Numbered from the stretch's first letter, positions 24,980 through 34,617 are shown. The stretch is 45,148 nt of DNA from an uncultured Acetatifactor sp. (GCA_934394815.1 CAKRRD010000021.1:1-45148), one strand, 5' to 3'. Numbers and translations: made by a program. Notes: a model not told the origin generated them from the sequence alone.

Positions 24980-26419
24980 ATGAGAAAAAAGATAAAAGAA
25001 CTGTATGAACATTCGACACTGGTGGCAAAGATAAGATATTCCTATCTTTGCCTTCTGGTGCCTTTTGTATTATTCCTGATCTTTTGCTTCTATAATCTAT
25101 GGAATAACAACCGCAGATACGAGGATATGATCAATTCTTCCGTCATGGCCAGCCAGTTCAGCCTGGATTTCCAGAAGGATTTTGACTATGAGACCTATCT
25201 GCTGATCGTGGGGAACAAGACACTGGAGGAATCCAGCCTGCATGATCTGCTGATGGAAGCGGACGAGATCGTGGCAGGTCTGGAAGAACTGACGGAATCT
25301 CAGGAGAACTTAAAGCGACTGACCAGTGTGAAAAAATATCTGAACAATCTGGAGACCTACATCGGCAGGATCGAGGAAAATATCAGAGAGGGCAACCGCT
25401 ACGAGGACAATATGGAGATCTGGGAAAATGACGTACAGATCGTGACTTCACTGGTGGGAGACACCATGTCCCAGTACATCTATTATGAAATCCGGGGGAT
25501 TCAGGAGAGCAGACAGCAGTATCAGGATTTCTTCGTGAATATGATCCGTTTTTCGATCATTGCCTTTGCCTTGATTCTGGTGCTGTTCTTATTCTTATCC
25601 TATTATATTCCGCTCAGTATCACGAGCCCCATCAGGCGTCTGACCCAGGTGACGGATCAGGTGGCCAAAGGGGATCTGACCGTGCGGTCCGATGTGACGG
25701 GCGGCGTGGAGGCGCAGATGCTCAGCGATTCCCTGAATACCATGATCGACAAGATCAATGAACTGTTAGAGCAGGTAAAAACAGAACAGATCCGACTGCG
25801 CAAGGCGGAATTTGAACTGCTGCAGTCCCAGATCAATCCCCATTTTCTCTATAATACCCTGGATGCCATTGTATGGCTGGCAGAGGCGGGAGAACAGAAA
25901 AAGGTGGTGAAAATGGTAGGCAGCCTGTCGGACTTTTTCCGGATCTCCCTGAATCAGGGTCAGGACATTCTGGAGGTCAGGGAAGAACTGCAGCATGTCC
26001 GCAGTTACCTGGAAATCCAGCAGATGCGCTATCAGGACATCCTCCAGTATGAGATCTGTGTTCCGGAAGAACTGAACCACTGTCAGATCCCGAAGATCAC
26101 CCTGCAGCCGCTGGTGGAAAATGCACTGTACCATGGAATCAAGAACAAGCGCGGCAAGGGCATGATCCGGATTGAGGGCGAACGGGACGGAGAGGACTGT
26201 ATCTTACGGATCACGGACAACGGCAAAGGCATGACGTCGGAGCGGTTAGAGCAGATACGGGAAGGCATCCGTAACCGGAGGGCACGGGAGACCGATATCT
26301 ATGGCCTCTATAATGTCAATGAGCGGATCCGATTGAATTTCGGAGAAAATTACGGCATTACCATTACAAGTATCTACGGGGAAGGCACCTGCGTCACGGT
26401 CAGACTTCCGCAATGTTAA
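24980..26419 (+). CDS. YesM-type sensor histidine kinase
   Basis: This membrane kinase senses an outside signal and phosphorylates the preceding regulator. It has one N-terminal membrane helix (about 22-40, LVPFVLFLIFCFYNLW), an extracellular helical sensor of about 150 residues, a second helix (about 190-212) and a HAMP domain (SPIRRLTQVTDQVAKGDLTV). The His_kinase block LQSQINPHFLYNTLD contains the phosphorylated His288. The ATP-binding part has LVENALYHGIKNK, DNGKGM and GLYNVNERIRLNFG. It has 479 residues. An unidentified sugar-binding protein may work with it, as in related systems; the two lipoproteins nearby are candidates. Confidence 0.94.
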   Translation: MRKKIKELYEHSTLVAKIRYSYLCLLVPFVLFLIFCFYNLWNNNRRYEDMINSSVMASQFSLDFQKDFDYETYLLIVGNKTLEESSLHDLLMEADEIVAGLEELTESQENLKRLTSVKKYLNNLETYIGRIEENIREGNRYEDNMEIWENDVQIVTSLVGDTMSQYIYYEIRGIQESRQQYQDFFVNMIRFSIIAFALILVLFLFLSYYIPLSITSPIRRLTQVTDQVAKGDLTVRSDVTGGVEAQMLSDSLNTMIDKINELLEQVKTEQIRLRKAEFELLQSQINPHFLYNTLDAIVWLAEAGEQKKVVKMVGSLSDFFRISLNQGQDILEVREELQHVRSYLEIQQMRYQDILQYEICVPEELNHCQIPKITLQPLVENALYHGIKNKRGKGMIRIEGERDGEDCILRITDNGKGMTSERLEQIREGIRNRRARETDIYGLYNVNERIRLNFGENYGITITSIYGEGTCVTVRLPQC

Positions 26420-26425
26420 AAAAAT

Positions 26426-26474
26426 GAACCACTATCGTAAAAAAATCAACTTTTTGCGGCGGTGGTTCTTTTTT
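26426..26474 (+). terminator. terminator of the two-component operon
   Basis: GAACCAC (26426-26432) pairs with GTGGTTC (26462-26468); inside is a second A/T stem (CGTAAAAA with TTTTTGCG). A run of six T ends the element. Confidence 0.85.
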
Positions 26475-26495
26475 GCCATAAAAAATCCAACTTTT

Positions 26496-26540
26496 CCATG
26501 AGGTATCTTCATGGTTTTTTATGCCGGTCTGTCTTACAAT
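26496..26540 (+). promoter_or_regulatory. promoter region of the sugar ABC operon with a palindrome
   Basis: CCATGA and TCATGG (26496-26514) form a small inverted repeat followed by six T. TACAAT at 26535-26540 is a good -10, but the expected -35 position (26512-26517) reads TGGTTT. A poor -35 beside a palindrome suits an activator-dependent promoter, perhaps driven by the adjacent response regulator. The palindrome plus T-run could instead be a second terminator. Confidence 0.5.
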
Positions 26541-26595
26541 GAAACCATCAAAGAAATAGTTCTTTGGGGAACAAAACAAATTGGGAGGTTACACA

Positions 26596-27600
26596 ATGAA
26601 GAAGAAAATTTTAGCAGCAGTTATGGCAGCAACCATGGTATTCAGTCTGGTAGCATGTGGCTCCTCAAATGCAGGAAGCAGCGCAGCAACCGGAAGCGCA
26701 GGCGCATCCGGCTCCTCCGGGGATCTGATCAAGGTCGGTATCATTAACAACGACCCCAACGAGTCCGGTTATCGTACTGCCAACGATAAGGATATGAAGA
26801 ATACCTTCACTGAGGCTAACGGCTATGAAGCATCCTTCGCATACAGCTTAAAGAACGATGAGCAGATTACTGCAGCACAGAAGTTCATTCAGGATGGTGT
26901 TGATTATCTGCTTCTGTCCGCAGCAGATACCGCCGGTTGGGATTCCGTACTGAAGGACGCACAGGATGCTGGCATCCGTGTTATCCTCTTTGACCGTACC
27001 ATTGATGCAGATGAGAGCCTGTATGAGGCATCCATCGTATCCGATATGGCGAAGGAGGGCCAGACCGCAGTTGACTGGTTAAAGAGCCAGAACTTAAGTG
27101 AATACAACATCATCCACTTACAGGGTGTTATGGGTTCCGCAGCACAGCAGGGCCGTACCGGTGCTCTGGATGACGCAGCAGCAAACGATGGCTTCAACCT
27201 CGTAACACAGCAGACCGCTGAGTGGAACGCAGAAAAAGCACAGCAGATCGTACAGTCCGTAATCGACGCGGGTACTCCTTTCAACGTAATCTACGCTGAA
27301 AACGACGACATGGCTAAGGGTGCTGTAGCTGCTCTGGATAAGGCTAATATCTCCCACGGCGTTGGCAAAGACGTTATCGTTATGGGCTTTGACTGCAACA
27401 AGTGGGCTCTGGAAGAACTGAAGGCCGGCAACTGGAACTACGATGGACAGTGCAATCCTTTCCAGGCTTCCTATATCAATGACATCATCAAGAAGCTGGA
27501 GAACGGCGAGACCATCTCCGAGAAGACCATCATCATGGATGAGAAGGGCTTCGATGCAACCACCATTACGCAGGAAGATGTAGACAACTACGGTATCTAA
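26596..27600 (+). CDS. YtfQ-like sugar-binding lipoprotein of the ABC operon
   Basis: This is the extracellular sugar receptor of the transporter. A signal peptide ends in the lipobox LVACGSS with Cys21, followed by a Gly/Ser/Ala linker. The 334-residue body is a type I periplasmic-binding fold: IKVGIINNDPNESGYR, DGVDYLLLSAADTAGWDSVL, VILFDRTIDAD, NVIYAENDDMAKGA and VIVMGFDCNKW. The spacing and phrases resemble galactofuranose-binding YtfQ. ATG 26596 follows GGGAGGTT at 26582-26589. The ligand is probably a pentose or furanose; araR and araA upstream favour L-arabinose. A hairpin behind the gene (27617-27648) separates it from the ATPase. Confidence 0.92.
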   Translation: MKKKILAAVMAATMVFSLVACGSSNAGSSAATGSAGASGSSGDLIKVGIINNDPNESGYRTANDKDMKNTFTEANGYEASFAYSLKNDEQITAAQKFIQDGVDYLLLSAADTAGWDSVLKDAQDAGIRVILFDRTIDADESLYEASIVSDMAKEGQTAVDWLKSQNLSEYNIIHLQGVMGSAAQQGRTGALDDAAANDGFNLVTQQTAEWNAEKAQQIVQSVIDAGTPFNVIYAENDDMAKGAVAALDKANISHGVGKDVIVMGFDCNKWALEELKAGNWNYDGQCNPFQASYINDIIKKLENGETISEKTIIMDEKGFDATTITQEDVDNYGI

Positions 27601-27616
27601 TCTGACGGAAACGACC

Positions 27617-27652
27617 AGAAGCGCGGCGCATGCTAGCTCCGCGCTTCTTTTA
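27617..27652 (+). terminator. attenuating hairpin between binding protein and ATPase genes
   Basis: AGAAGCGCGG (27617-27626) and CCGCGCTTCT (27639-27648) are perfect ten-base arms around a 12-base loop, followed by TTTA. Such partial terminators usually keep the binding protein in excess over the membrane parts. It also rules out the ATG at 27630 as a start. Confidence 0.8.
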
Positions 27653-27677
27653 TCAGATAACAGAAGGGGTGAAACTT

Positions 27678-29201
27678 TTGGACAATAAAACAGTATTGGA
27701 AATGAGAAATATTCACAAAAGCTTTCCCGGTGTACGCGCTCTGAAGGGTGTGGACTTCCACCTGAACAAAGGTGAGATCCATGCATTGATGGGTGAAAAC
27801 GGTGCCGGAAAGTCAACCCTGATCAAGGTGCTGACAGGTGTCTACAGCAAGGATGAAGGACAGATTTTCATCGACGGCAAGGACAAAGCCGTATCCATTC
27901 ACTCTCCGCAGGAGGCACAGAAGCTGGGCATCAGTACCGTATATCAGGAGATCACACTCTGCCCGAATCTGTCTGTGGCGGAGAACATGTATATAGGACG
28001 TTCCAACAAGATCTATCAGAACTGGAAAAAAATGAATGAGGACGCAGACAAGATTTTACAGAATCTGGATATCCCCGCGAAAGCGTCCCAACAGCTGGCA
28101 AGCTGCTCCATCGCCGTACAGCAGATGGTGGCCATTGCCAGAGCCGTAGATATGGATTGTAAGGTACTGATCCTGGATGAGCCGACCTCCTCTCTGGATG
28201 AGCAGGAAGTAGAAAAGCTGTTTGGCCTGATGCGTGATCTGAAGGCCAGAGGCGTGGGCATCATCTTCGTAACCCACTTCCTGGATCAGGTATATGAAGT
28301 GTGTGACAAGATCACGGTTATGCGTGATGGCAGCCTGGTAGGTGAATATGCCATCAAAGATCTGCCCAGAGTACAGCTGGTATCCAAGATGTTAGGCAAG
28401 GAGCTGGATGACCTGTCCGACATCAAGGGAGAGCAGCCCACAGAGCAGAAGGCAGAGGGTGGAGAGCCTCTGTTCGAGACCAGGGACCTGTGCAGTGATG
28501 CCGGGATCAAGCCTTTTGATTTCTATATTAAGAAAGGTGAGGTCAACGGATTTACCGGACTGCTGGGATCCGGCCGAAGCGAGTGCGTCCGAGCCATCTT
28601 CGGTGCCGACCGTGTCATTGGCGGTACGGTGAAAAAGAACGGCAAACAGGTCAAGATCAACAAGCCGTTAGATGCCATGCGCTGCGGTATCGGTTATCTG
28701 CCGGAGGATCGAAAGCGTGACGGTATCGTAGGTGACTTGTCCGTAAGAGAGAATATTATCCTGGCACTACAGGTGCTTCGTGGATTCTTCCACCCCATTT
28801 CCCGGGCGGAAGCAAATAAATTCGCAGACGAATACATCAAACTGCTGGATATCAAGACCGCATCCGCAGAGACTCCCATCAAGTCACTGTCCGGTGGTAA
28901 CCAGCAGAAGGTTATTCTGGCCAGATGGCTTCTGACTCATCCGGAATATCTGATCCTGGATGAACCCACCAGAGGTATCGATGTAGGTACGAAGGTGGAT
29001 ATCCAGAAGCTGGTACTGAAACTGGCAGGGGAAGGCATGAGCGTGACCTTCATTTCTTCCGAGACCGACGAAATGCTCCGTACCTGCTCCCGCCTGGTAG
29101 TCATGAGAGACCGCAAGGTAGTAGGAGAACTGTCCGGAGAAGATCTGACCCAGACCAGGATTATGAGTACGATTGCCGGAGGTGAGAGTAAGCATGAGTA
29201 A
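27678..29201 (+). CDS. sugar ABC transporter ATPase, RbsA/MglA type
   Basis: This cytoplasmic double-ATPase drives the sugar transporter. The first nucleotide domain has GENGAGKST (about 43-51), SCSIAVQQMVAIARA in place of the usual signature and LDEPTSSLDEQE. The second has a degenerate P-loop, LLGSGRSECVRAIFG, but a good signature LSGGNQQKVILARWLL and LDEPTRGIDVGTK. This asymmetry is typical of carbohydrate transporters of the RbsA/MglA/YtfR class. It has 507 residues. The start is taken as TTG 27678 behind AAGGGG (27664-27669); the in-frame GTG at 27669 overlaps that site, and ATG 27630 lies in the hairpin loop. The last eight bases overlap the first permease gene. Confidence 0.94.
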   Translation: MDNKTVLEMRNIHKSFPGVRALKGVDFHLNKGEIHALMGENGAGKSTLIKVLTGVYSKDEGQIFIDGKDKAVSIHSPQEAQKLGISTVYQEITLCPNLSVAENMYIGRSNKIYQNWKKMNEDADKILQNLDIPAKASQQLASCSIAVQQMVAIARAVDMDCKVLILDEPTSSLDEQEVEKLFGLMRDLKARGVGIIFVTHFLDQVYEVCDKITVMRDGSLVGEYAIKDLPRVQLVSKMLGKELDDLSDIKGEQPTEQKAEGGEPLFETRDLCSDAGIKPFDFYIKKGEVNGFTGLLGSGRSECVRAIFGADRVIGGTVKKNGKQVKINKPLDAMRCGIGYLPEDRKRDGIVGDLSVRENIILALQVLRGFFHPISRAEANKFADEYIKLLDIKTASAETPIKSLSGGNQQKVILARWLLTHPEYLILDEPTRGIDVGTKVDIQKLVLKLAGEGMSVTFISSETDEMLRTCSRLVVMRDRKVVGELSGEDLTQTRIMSTIAGGESKHE

Positions 29202-30294
29202 GGAAAAGACAACAGAAAAACAGAATAAAAATTTCCTGAGCGGATTGTTCCGGCAGCAGATCTTCATTCCCATTGCAGCCCTGATCATTCTGGCGGTATT
29301 CAATCTGATCGCGGATCCCAGCTTTTTCAAAATCACACTGGGATATAACAGCGCAGGAGATCCGGTATTGTCCGGATATCTGATGACAATCTTAGACTAC
29401 GGTTCCGAACTGGCGATCCTGGCTATTGGCATGACACTGGTCACTGCCGCTTCCGGCGGACAGGATATCAGCGTGGGCGCTGCCATCGCCATTGCGGGCA
29501 GCGTGATCTTACGAGTACTGTGCGGTACCAACTCCAGACCCGATACCCTGCAGGCTCCCATTATCGTAGCATTTCTCATTGCCTGTGTGGCAGCCATGCT
29601 CTTCGGTGCCTTTAACGGTGTGCTGGTAGCATATTTCAAGATCCAGCCCATGGTAGCGACTCTGATTCTCTATACGGCCGGCCGTTCCATCGCTGCATGG
29701 ATCAACAACAATGAACTACCTATCGTAAGCGATCCGACCTTCAGCTATTTTGGCGGATTTATTCCGGGAATCCCCATTCCTACCCCGTTCTTCATTGCAG
29801 CGGCCTGTGTACTGGTGATCTTCCTGGTATTGAAGTTCACCACACTGGGACTTTACACTCAGTCCGTAGGTATCAATGAGAACTCCTCCAAGTTAAACGG
29901 ACTGAATCCAGCATTTATCAAGTTCCTGACCTTTGTGATCCTGGGACTGTGTGTAGCGGTAGCAGCCCTGATCAAGGTAAGCCGTCTGTCCTCCATCAAC
30001 TACTCCGTTATCGCAAAGGATATCGAGATGGATGCCATCCTGGCAGTAGCACTTGGCGGTAATTCCTTAAGCGGTGGTAAGTTCAATATGGCAGCTTCCA
30101 TTCTGGGTGCCTATGTCATTCAGTTCCTGACCACCACCTTATACAAGTTCGATGTGCAGTCGGATGCACTCCCCGCTTACAAAGCAGTGGTGGTCATCCT
30201 GTTAGTAGTACTTAGTACTCCCAAGGTAAGAGAATGGCTGTCCTCTGTCGGCAGGAAGCTGAAGCAGGGCAAGGCCGTAAAGGAGGTTGGCTGA
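29194..30294 (+). CDS. sugar ABC transporter permease 1 (YtfT-like)
   Basis: This is one half of the membrane channel, 366 residues with about nine hydrophobic helices. The family core is clear: LAIGMTLVTAASGGQDISVGA, FNGVLVAYFKIQPMVATLIL and the late AVALGGNSLSGGKF. It is in the branched-chain/ribose-type permease family and most like YtfT. ATG 29194 lies within the end of the ATPase gene behind GGAGGTGAG, so translation is coupled. The second permease starts one base after its stop. Confidence 0.92.
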   Translation: MSKEKTTEKQNKNFLSGLFRQQIFIPIAALIILAVFNLIADPSFFKITLGYNSAGDPVLSGYLMTILDYGSELAILAIGMTLVTAASGGQDISVGAAIAIAGSVILRVLCGTNSRPDTLQAPIIVAFLIACVAAMLFGAFNGVLVAYFKIQPMVATLILYTAGRSIAAWINNNELPIVSDPTFSYFGGFIPGIPIPTPFFIAAACVLVIFLVLKFTTLGLYTQSVGINENSSKLNGLNPAFIKFLTFVILGLCVAVAALIKVSRLSSINYSVIAKDIEMDAILAVALGGNSLSGGKFNMAASILGAYVIQFLTTTLYKFDVQSDALPAYKAVVVILLVVLSTPKVREWLSSVGRKLKQGKAVKEVG

Positions 30295-30295
30295 T

Positions 30296-31321
30296 ATGGG
30301 TAAGAAGTTAAAAAATATGACAGATACCAATCTGCTGCTGACCATCACGATTGTAGTATTCTTCGTAATGTATATCGGAGCCATTGTGTTCCAGGGAAAA
30401 GGCTTCTTAAAGCCTCAGACCTTTTTCAATATCCTGAATGCCAATGCAGCCCTGATCATCCTGTCCTGTGGCATGAGTCTGGTCATGATCACCGGTGGAA
30501 TCGATATCTCCGTCGGTGGTGTGGTGGCGCTGGTCAGCATGAGCTGTGCCGTGTATCTGGACTTCGGCGGCGGTAATGTATTTGTCTCCATGCTGTTGGC
30601 GGTAGCCATCGGTCTGGCTTTCGGTATTGTACAGGGCTTCCTGGTAGCGTACCTGGACATTCAGCCCTTTATTGTGACGCTGGCGGGGATGTTCTTCGCC
30701 AGAGGTATGACCACTATCGTAAATACCAAGCCCTTCAATGTTGCCAATGAGAATTTTGCCGCATTGAAAGAGACCCGTGTGATCGTACCCGGTATGGGTT
30801 CCGTGAACAAGCTGGGCAATTACGTCAATGCCTATGTGGAGATCGGTGTGATCGTGGCACTTCTGGTAGTCATCCTGATGTTTATCATGCTTCGATGGAC
30901 AAAGATGGGCCGCAGTTTCTACGCTGTCGGCGGTAACAACCAGAGTGCTCTGATGTTGGGCATCAATGTGAAGAGAACCAAGTTCATGTCTCATCTGCTC
31001 TGCGGTCTGTTAGCCGGTATCGGCGGATATGTATACTTCCTGCATGTAGGAAGCGGATCTGCTTCCCACGCCAGCGGTATGGAGATGAATGCCATTGCAT
31101 CCTCCATCATCGGTGGTACCATGCTGACCGGTGGTGTCGGCAATATCATCGGAACCTTCTTCGGTGTATTGTCCTTAAGCACCATTCAGAATATCGTATC
31201 CAGTGCAGGCCTGGATCAGGCCTGGTGGACCGGTATCACCATTGCAGCCATGTTGTGTCTGTTCCTGGTAGTACAGAGCGTGGTCATCGCAAGAAAAAAG
31301 AAAATGCTGCAGAACAAATAA
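30296..31321 (+). CDS. sugar ABC transporter permease 2 (YjfF-like)
   Basis: This is the second channel subunit, 341 residues with about nine helices. It has the diagnostic CGMSLVMITGGIDISVGGV, GFLVAYLDIQPFIVTLAGMF, AVGGNNQSALMLGINV and a late IIGGTMLTGGVGNIIGT. It is related to, but clearly different from, the first permease, giving a heterodimeric channel as in E. coli YtfT-YjfF. ATG 30296 follows AGGAGG at 30281-30286, inside the end of the previous gene. It is the last gene of the transporter operon; a strong hairpin follows. Confidence 0.92.
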   Translation: MGKKLKNMTDTNLLLTITIVVFFVMYIGAIVFQGKGFLKPQTFFNILNANAALIILSCGMSLVMITGGIDISVGGVVALVSMSCAVYLDFGGGNVFVSMLLAVAIGLAFGIVQGFLVAYLDIQPFIVTLAGMFFARGMTTIVNTKPFNVANENFAALKETRVIVPGMGSVNKLGNYVNAYVEIGVIVALLVVILMFIMLRWTKMGRSFYAVGGNNQSALMLGINVKRTKFMSHLLCGLLAGIGGYVYFLHVGSGSASHASGMEMNAIASSIIGGTMLTGGVGNIIGTFFGVLSLSTIQNIVSSAGLDQAWWTGITIAAMLCLFLVVQSVVIARKKKMLQNK

Positions 31322-31344
31322 GGCGGTTTTCTGAAAATACGGGG

Positions 31345-31391
31345 GAGCGGAAAGAGCGTGGCCGGTGTACGGTCACACTCTTTTTCCGCTC
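31345..31391 (+). terminator. long hairpin behind the transporter operon
   Basis: GAGCGGAAAGAG (31345-31356) pairs with the segment ending CTTTTTCCGCTC (31391), with an inner GTG-CCG/CGG-CAC stem. The T-run is in the stem, not behind it, so it may protect the 3' end or reduce read-through into the chemoreceptor gene. Confidence 0.6.
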
Positions 31392-31428
31392 ATAAAAGGA
31401 ATCCACCGGATATCAGGGGGTAAAGGTT

Positions 31429-33156
31429 ATGAAAGAAACAAAGGCGAAAAAACAAAAGGCTCCGAAAAAGCAGGGAGCCAGTCTGTTCCTGCTGCTGATG
31501 CTGTTAGCACTGGCACCGGTCGTTCTGGCAACCGTGATCTTAAGCACCACATCCCTGCACCTGACCAGAATGAATCTGGAGGAAAGCGTACAGACGACTT
31601 TACACGTGACGGCGGATAATCTGGCAAAATACTGCAAGGAAAACGAGATCACGGCAATGAATGCCAGTGGTTATTATGAATATTTGGACAGTCTGAGGGA
31701 TGAGGGACTGGAGATGGCCATTTTAGCAGATGGCATACCGGCTGCCACATCCATTAAAAATGAAAATGACTATCGTGTCCGTGAAATCCCTCTGGATCAG
31801 GATCTTGTGTCCGCCGGGGGAACGGAAGGGTATTATGATAAAAGCGTAGTGATCGAGGGGAACACCTATTACGGTTACTATATTCCCATTGTAAATGACG
31901 GACGGACCATCGCTGTTGCTTTTGCGGGAGAGCGGAAAAATGAGATTACAGATGCTCTGTGGGGGATCGAGATCGTATTCCTGCTCTGTGCAGTGGGCAT
32001 GGTGATTTTGTTTGGTGCCATCTGCTTTTTCTTAAGCAGAGCCCTGACGGGCAAGATGAAAGAGACCGGCCGCAGAGTGGATGCTCTGGCGGAAGGTGAC
32101 TTAAGCACCAGAAAAGAAGCTTCCAGTATTGTCCGGGAGATCCGGGATCTGCTGCAGAATACCACGCAGATGCAGCAAAATCTGGCACAGGTCATCGGCG
32201 GGGTGCAGGAAGTGTCCGGAGAACTTTTAAAAAGTGTAAGTCAGGTGGCGGAAGGAAGCGATGCTGCCAGGGAACAGGCCGGGCAGATCAGTCAGGCCAT
32301 GGAACAACTATCTTCGGCAGCGGAGGAAATGGCGGAAAATGTGCAGAATATCAGTGACCGCATGGATGAGATCGGAGAAGCGGTGAATGACATCAGCAAA
32401 AGTGCCGGACAGCTGCAGAAAGATTCGGAGGAAATGCAGGACAACAGCAGGAAGGCAGGAGAAGGCATGGAAAAGATCCTGTCGGGCAGCAGTCGTTCGG
32501 TGGAATCTGTGGACACCATCACGGCGAAGATCCACGAGACCAACGATTATATCGAAAAGATTGATGAAGCGGTGGCTCTGATCTTTTCAATCTCCGGGCA
32601 GACCAATCTCCTGAGCCTGAATGCGTCCATCGAGGCTGCCAGAGCCGGGGAGGCGGGCAGAGGCTTTGCTGTGGTGGCAGAGGAGATACGCAAACTGTCG
32701 GAGCAGAGTGCCGCCGGAGCCGAACAGATCAAGGAACTGGCACAGGGAATCATGGCAAAATCCGGAGAGACGGTGGAACAGGCCGATGTGGTAAAAGGCA
32801 TCATTCGGGAAGAACAGGATCAGATCGTTGCCACCAGACAACAGTATGGACAGCTGGAGCAGAGCATCCGACATTCTGCGGAGGAGATCCGTAAGATTGC
32901 CGGGGAGACCGGGCATCTGTCACAGCAGAAAGAGACAATCCTGGAAAATATCGGCAGCCTCAGTGCCATCAGTGAGGAAAATGCGGCCAATAACCAGCAG
33001 GTGAATGCAAACATTGAGGAAATCCTGACACAGATACAGACAGTGGGTACAAACTGTGATAAAATGAAACAGATTTCCGGAGAACTGGAGAACTCTGTGG
33101 CATATTTTCACACGGAGAAAGAATCTGCCGCGAAAGGTTCCGGACAGGAAGTATGA
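31429..33156 (+). CDS. methyl-accepting chemotaxis receptor
   Basis: This membrane chemoreceptor signals to CheA/CheW. It has a basic N-terminal tail, a membrane helix (about 19-42), an extracellular region of about 140 residues that looks like a single Cache-type domain, a second helix (about 185-208), a HAMP domain and a long helical signalling rod. The hairpin tip is unmistakable: [24 protein letters not shown] (about 388-411), followed by [10 protein letters not shown]. It has 575 residues. No C-terminal NWETF-type tether is present. The stop overlaps the start of a sugar-binding lipoprotein by ATGA, so the two are made together; the lipoprotein may present sugar to this receptor. Confidence 0.95.
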   Translation: MKETKAKKQKAPKKQGASLFLLLMLLALAPVVLATVILSTTSLHLTRMNLEESVQTTLHVTADNLAKYCKENEITAMNASGYYEYLDSLRDEGLEMAILADGIPAATSIKNENDYRVREIPLDQDLVSAGGTEGYYDKSVVIEGNTYYGYYIPIVNDGRTIAVAFAGERKNEITDALWGIEIVFLLCAVGMVILFGAICFFLSRALTGKMKETGRRVDALAEGDLSTRKEASSIVREIRDLLQNTTQMQQNLAQVIGGVQEVSGELLKSVSQVAEGSDAAREQAGQISQAMEQLSSAAEEMAENVQNISDRMDEIGEAVNDISKSAGQLQKDSEEMQDNSRKAGEGMEKILSGSSRSVESVDTITAKIHETNDYIEKIDEAVALIFSISGQTNLLSLNASIEAARAGEAGRGFAVVAEEIRKLSEQSAAGAEQIKELAQGIMAKSGETVEQADVVKGIIREEQDQIVATRQQYGQLEQSIRHSAEEIRKIAGETGHLSQQKETILENIGSLSAISEENAANNQQVNANIEEILTQIQTVGTNCDKMKQISGELENSVAYFHTEKESAAKGSGQEV

Positions 33157-34265
33157 CAGAACAGGATGACCAGACAATTATGAAGAAATGCAGAACAGGA
33201 AGACAGTGGCTGGCAGGAGTGCTTCTGCTATTGGGAATTGCGCTGACCGGCTGTGGCGCGGGACAGAATACCGCGGACAATAATGTGGCAGCGGAAGAGA
33301 CACAGACGGACCGTATCGTGGTGGGCTTCTCCCAGCTGGGGGCGGAATCCGACTGGCGCAGCGCCAATACGGAATCCATGAAAAACACTTTTACGAAAGA
33401 GGCCGGATATGACCTGATCTTCGAAGACGGACAACAGAAGCAGGCCAACCAGATCCGGGCGATCCGTACCTTTATCCAGCAGGAGGTAGATTATATCGTG
33501 CTGGCACCGGTGACGGAGACCGGCTGGGATACGGTGCTCAGAGAGGCGAAGGATGCCGGGATTCCGGTGATCATCGTGGATCGTAAGGTGGACGTGGAGG
33601 ATGACAGCCTGTTCACCTGCTTCGTGGGTTCGGACTTCGAACTGGAAGGCCTGAAAATGGCAGAGTGGCTGAATTCTTTTTCCATCAGCAGGGGAATCGC
33701 ACCGGAGGAGCTTCATATTGTAAATATTCAGGGAAATATCGGAGCCTCCGCCCAGATTGGACGTACCAGAGGACTGGAACAGGGGGCAGCCAGATACGGC
33801 TGGGATCTGCTGGATCAGGTATCCGGTGAGTTCACCCAGGCCAAGGGCAAGGAAGTCATGGAGGCTTTCCTGAAAAAATATGACAATATCAATGTAGTCT
33901 ATTGTGAGAATGACAATGAGGCTTTTGGTGCCATGGAAGCCATAAGGGCAGCCGGCAGAAAGGTCGGCAGTGATCTGGCGGCGGGAGATATCATGATCCT
34001 GTCTTTTGATGGTGTCAGCACGGAGTCCATGGACTGTGTGTTGCAGGATGAGATCACCTGCATCGGGGAATGCAATCCCCTGCACGGCCCAAGAGTGGAG
34101 GCTCTGATCCGGATTCTGGAAGAGGGAAGAACCCCGGAAAAATTCTCCTACGTGGAAGAAGGACTGTATGCCCATGACGATACGGTATCTGCCGTTACGG
34201 TGGGGGACAAGACCTACCGGGTGCAGCGGGTGGACAGTGAGATCCGCAACGAAAATGCATATTAG
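33153..34265 (+). CDS. second YtfQ-like sugar-binding lipoprotein, coupled to the chemoreceptor
   Basis: This 370-residue binding protein has its lipobox in LTGCGAG (Cys34); the start at 33153 overlaps the receptor stop (ATGA), while an in-frame ATG at 33180 would give a more usual signal length but lacks a ribosome site. The body resembles E. coli YtfQ more closely than the first copy: [49 protein letters not shown] and [13 protein letters not shown]. No transporter genes follow; the next gene is flgM. I infer a receptor partner for chemotaxis, or an alternative feeder for the adjacent transporter. Confidence 0.93.
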   Translation: MTEQDDQTIMKKCRTGRQWLAGVLLLLGIALTGCGAGQNTADNNVAAEETQTDRIVVGFSQLGAESDWRSANTESMKNTFTKEAGYDLIFEDGQQKQANQIRAIRTFIQQEVDYIVLAPVTETGWDTVLREAKDAGIPVIIVDRKVDVEDDSLFTCFVGSDFELEGLKMAEWLNSFSISRGIAPEELHIVNIQGNIGASAQIGRTRGLEQGAARYGWDLLDQVSGEFTQAKGKEVMEAFLKKYDNINVVYCENDNEAFGAMEAIRAAGRKVGSDLAAGDIMILSFDGVSTESMDCVLQDEITCIGECNPLHGPRVEALIRILEEGRTPEKFSYVEEGLYAHDDTVSAVTVGDKTYRVQRVDSEIRNENAY

Positions 34266-34268
34266 GGC

Positions 34269-34295
34269 TAAAGTAATTGTGATTCCATCCGATAC
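34269..34295 (+). promoter_or_regulatory. sigma-28 promoter of the flgM operon
   Basis: TAAA (34269-34272), 15 bases, TCCGATAC (34288-34295), close to the sigma-28 consensus TAAA-N15-GCCGATAA. It begins three bases after the lipoprotein stop codon and precedes flgM by 42 bases. Confidence 0.85.
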
Positions 34296-34337
34296 ATATT
34301 GTGAAACATAAAAGACATTCGGGAAGGAGGAGTCGAT

Positions 34338-34613
34338 ATGCGTATTGAAGCGTATACACAGGTACAGCAGCTGTATCAGTCACAGAAAGTCAGCAGGACT
34401 CAGAAGACTCAGACGGCATCACACACGGACAGACTGCAGATCAGCAGCCAGGGAAAGGATTTCCAGACCGCTAAGGCAGCAGTGGCAGCAGCACCTGATA
34501 TCAGGGAAGAGTTAACGGCTCCCATTAAAGCAAGAATCCAGAACGGCACTTATGGAGTGGATAATGCAAGCTTTGCGGAGAAGCTGCTTCAAAAACAGGA
34601 AGAAATGAGGTAG
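34338..34613 (+). CDS. flgM: FlgM, anti-sigma-28 factor
   Basis: FlgM binds sigma-28 until the hook is complete and then leaves the cell through the flagellar exporter. The 91-residue protein has the disordered, Gln/Ser/Thr-rich N-terminal half and a C-terminal sigma-binding half with APDIREELTAPIKARIQNGTY and ASFAEKLLQ, as in Firmicutes FlgM. GGAAGGAGGAG precedes ATG 34338. It is the first gene behind a sigma-28 promoter, so it forms a feedback loop, and flgN follows four bases later. Confidence 0.92.
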   Translation: MRIEAYTQVQQLYQSQKVSRTQKTQTASHTDRLQISSQGKDFQTAKAAVAAAPDIREELTAPIKARIQNGTYGVDNASFAEKLLQKQEEMR

Positions 34614-34617
34614 TTCC

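Noticed and set aside
27630..27677. Upstream ATG for the ABC ATPase
   Set aside because: It lies in the loop of a perfect ten-base hairpin and lacks a ribosome site; TTG 27678 fits the AAGGGG upstream.
33228..34175. Minus-strand frame of 315 codons opposite the second binding lipoprotein
   Set aside because: Shadow of a well-supported gene, with no start signals.
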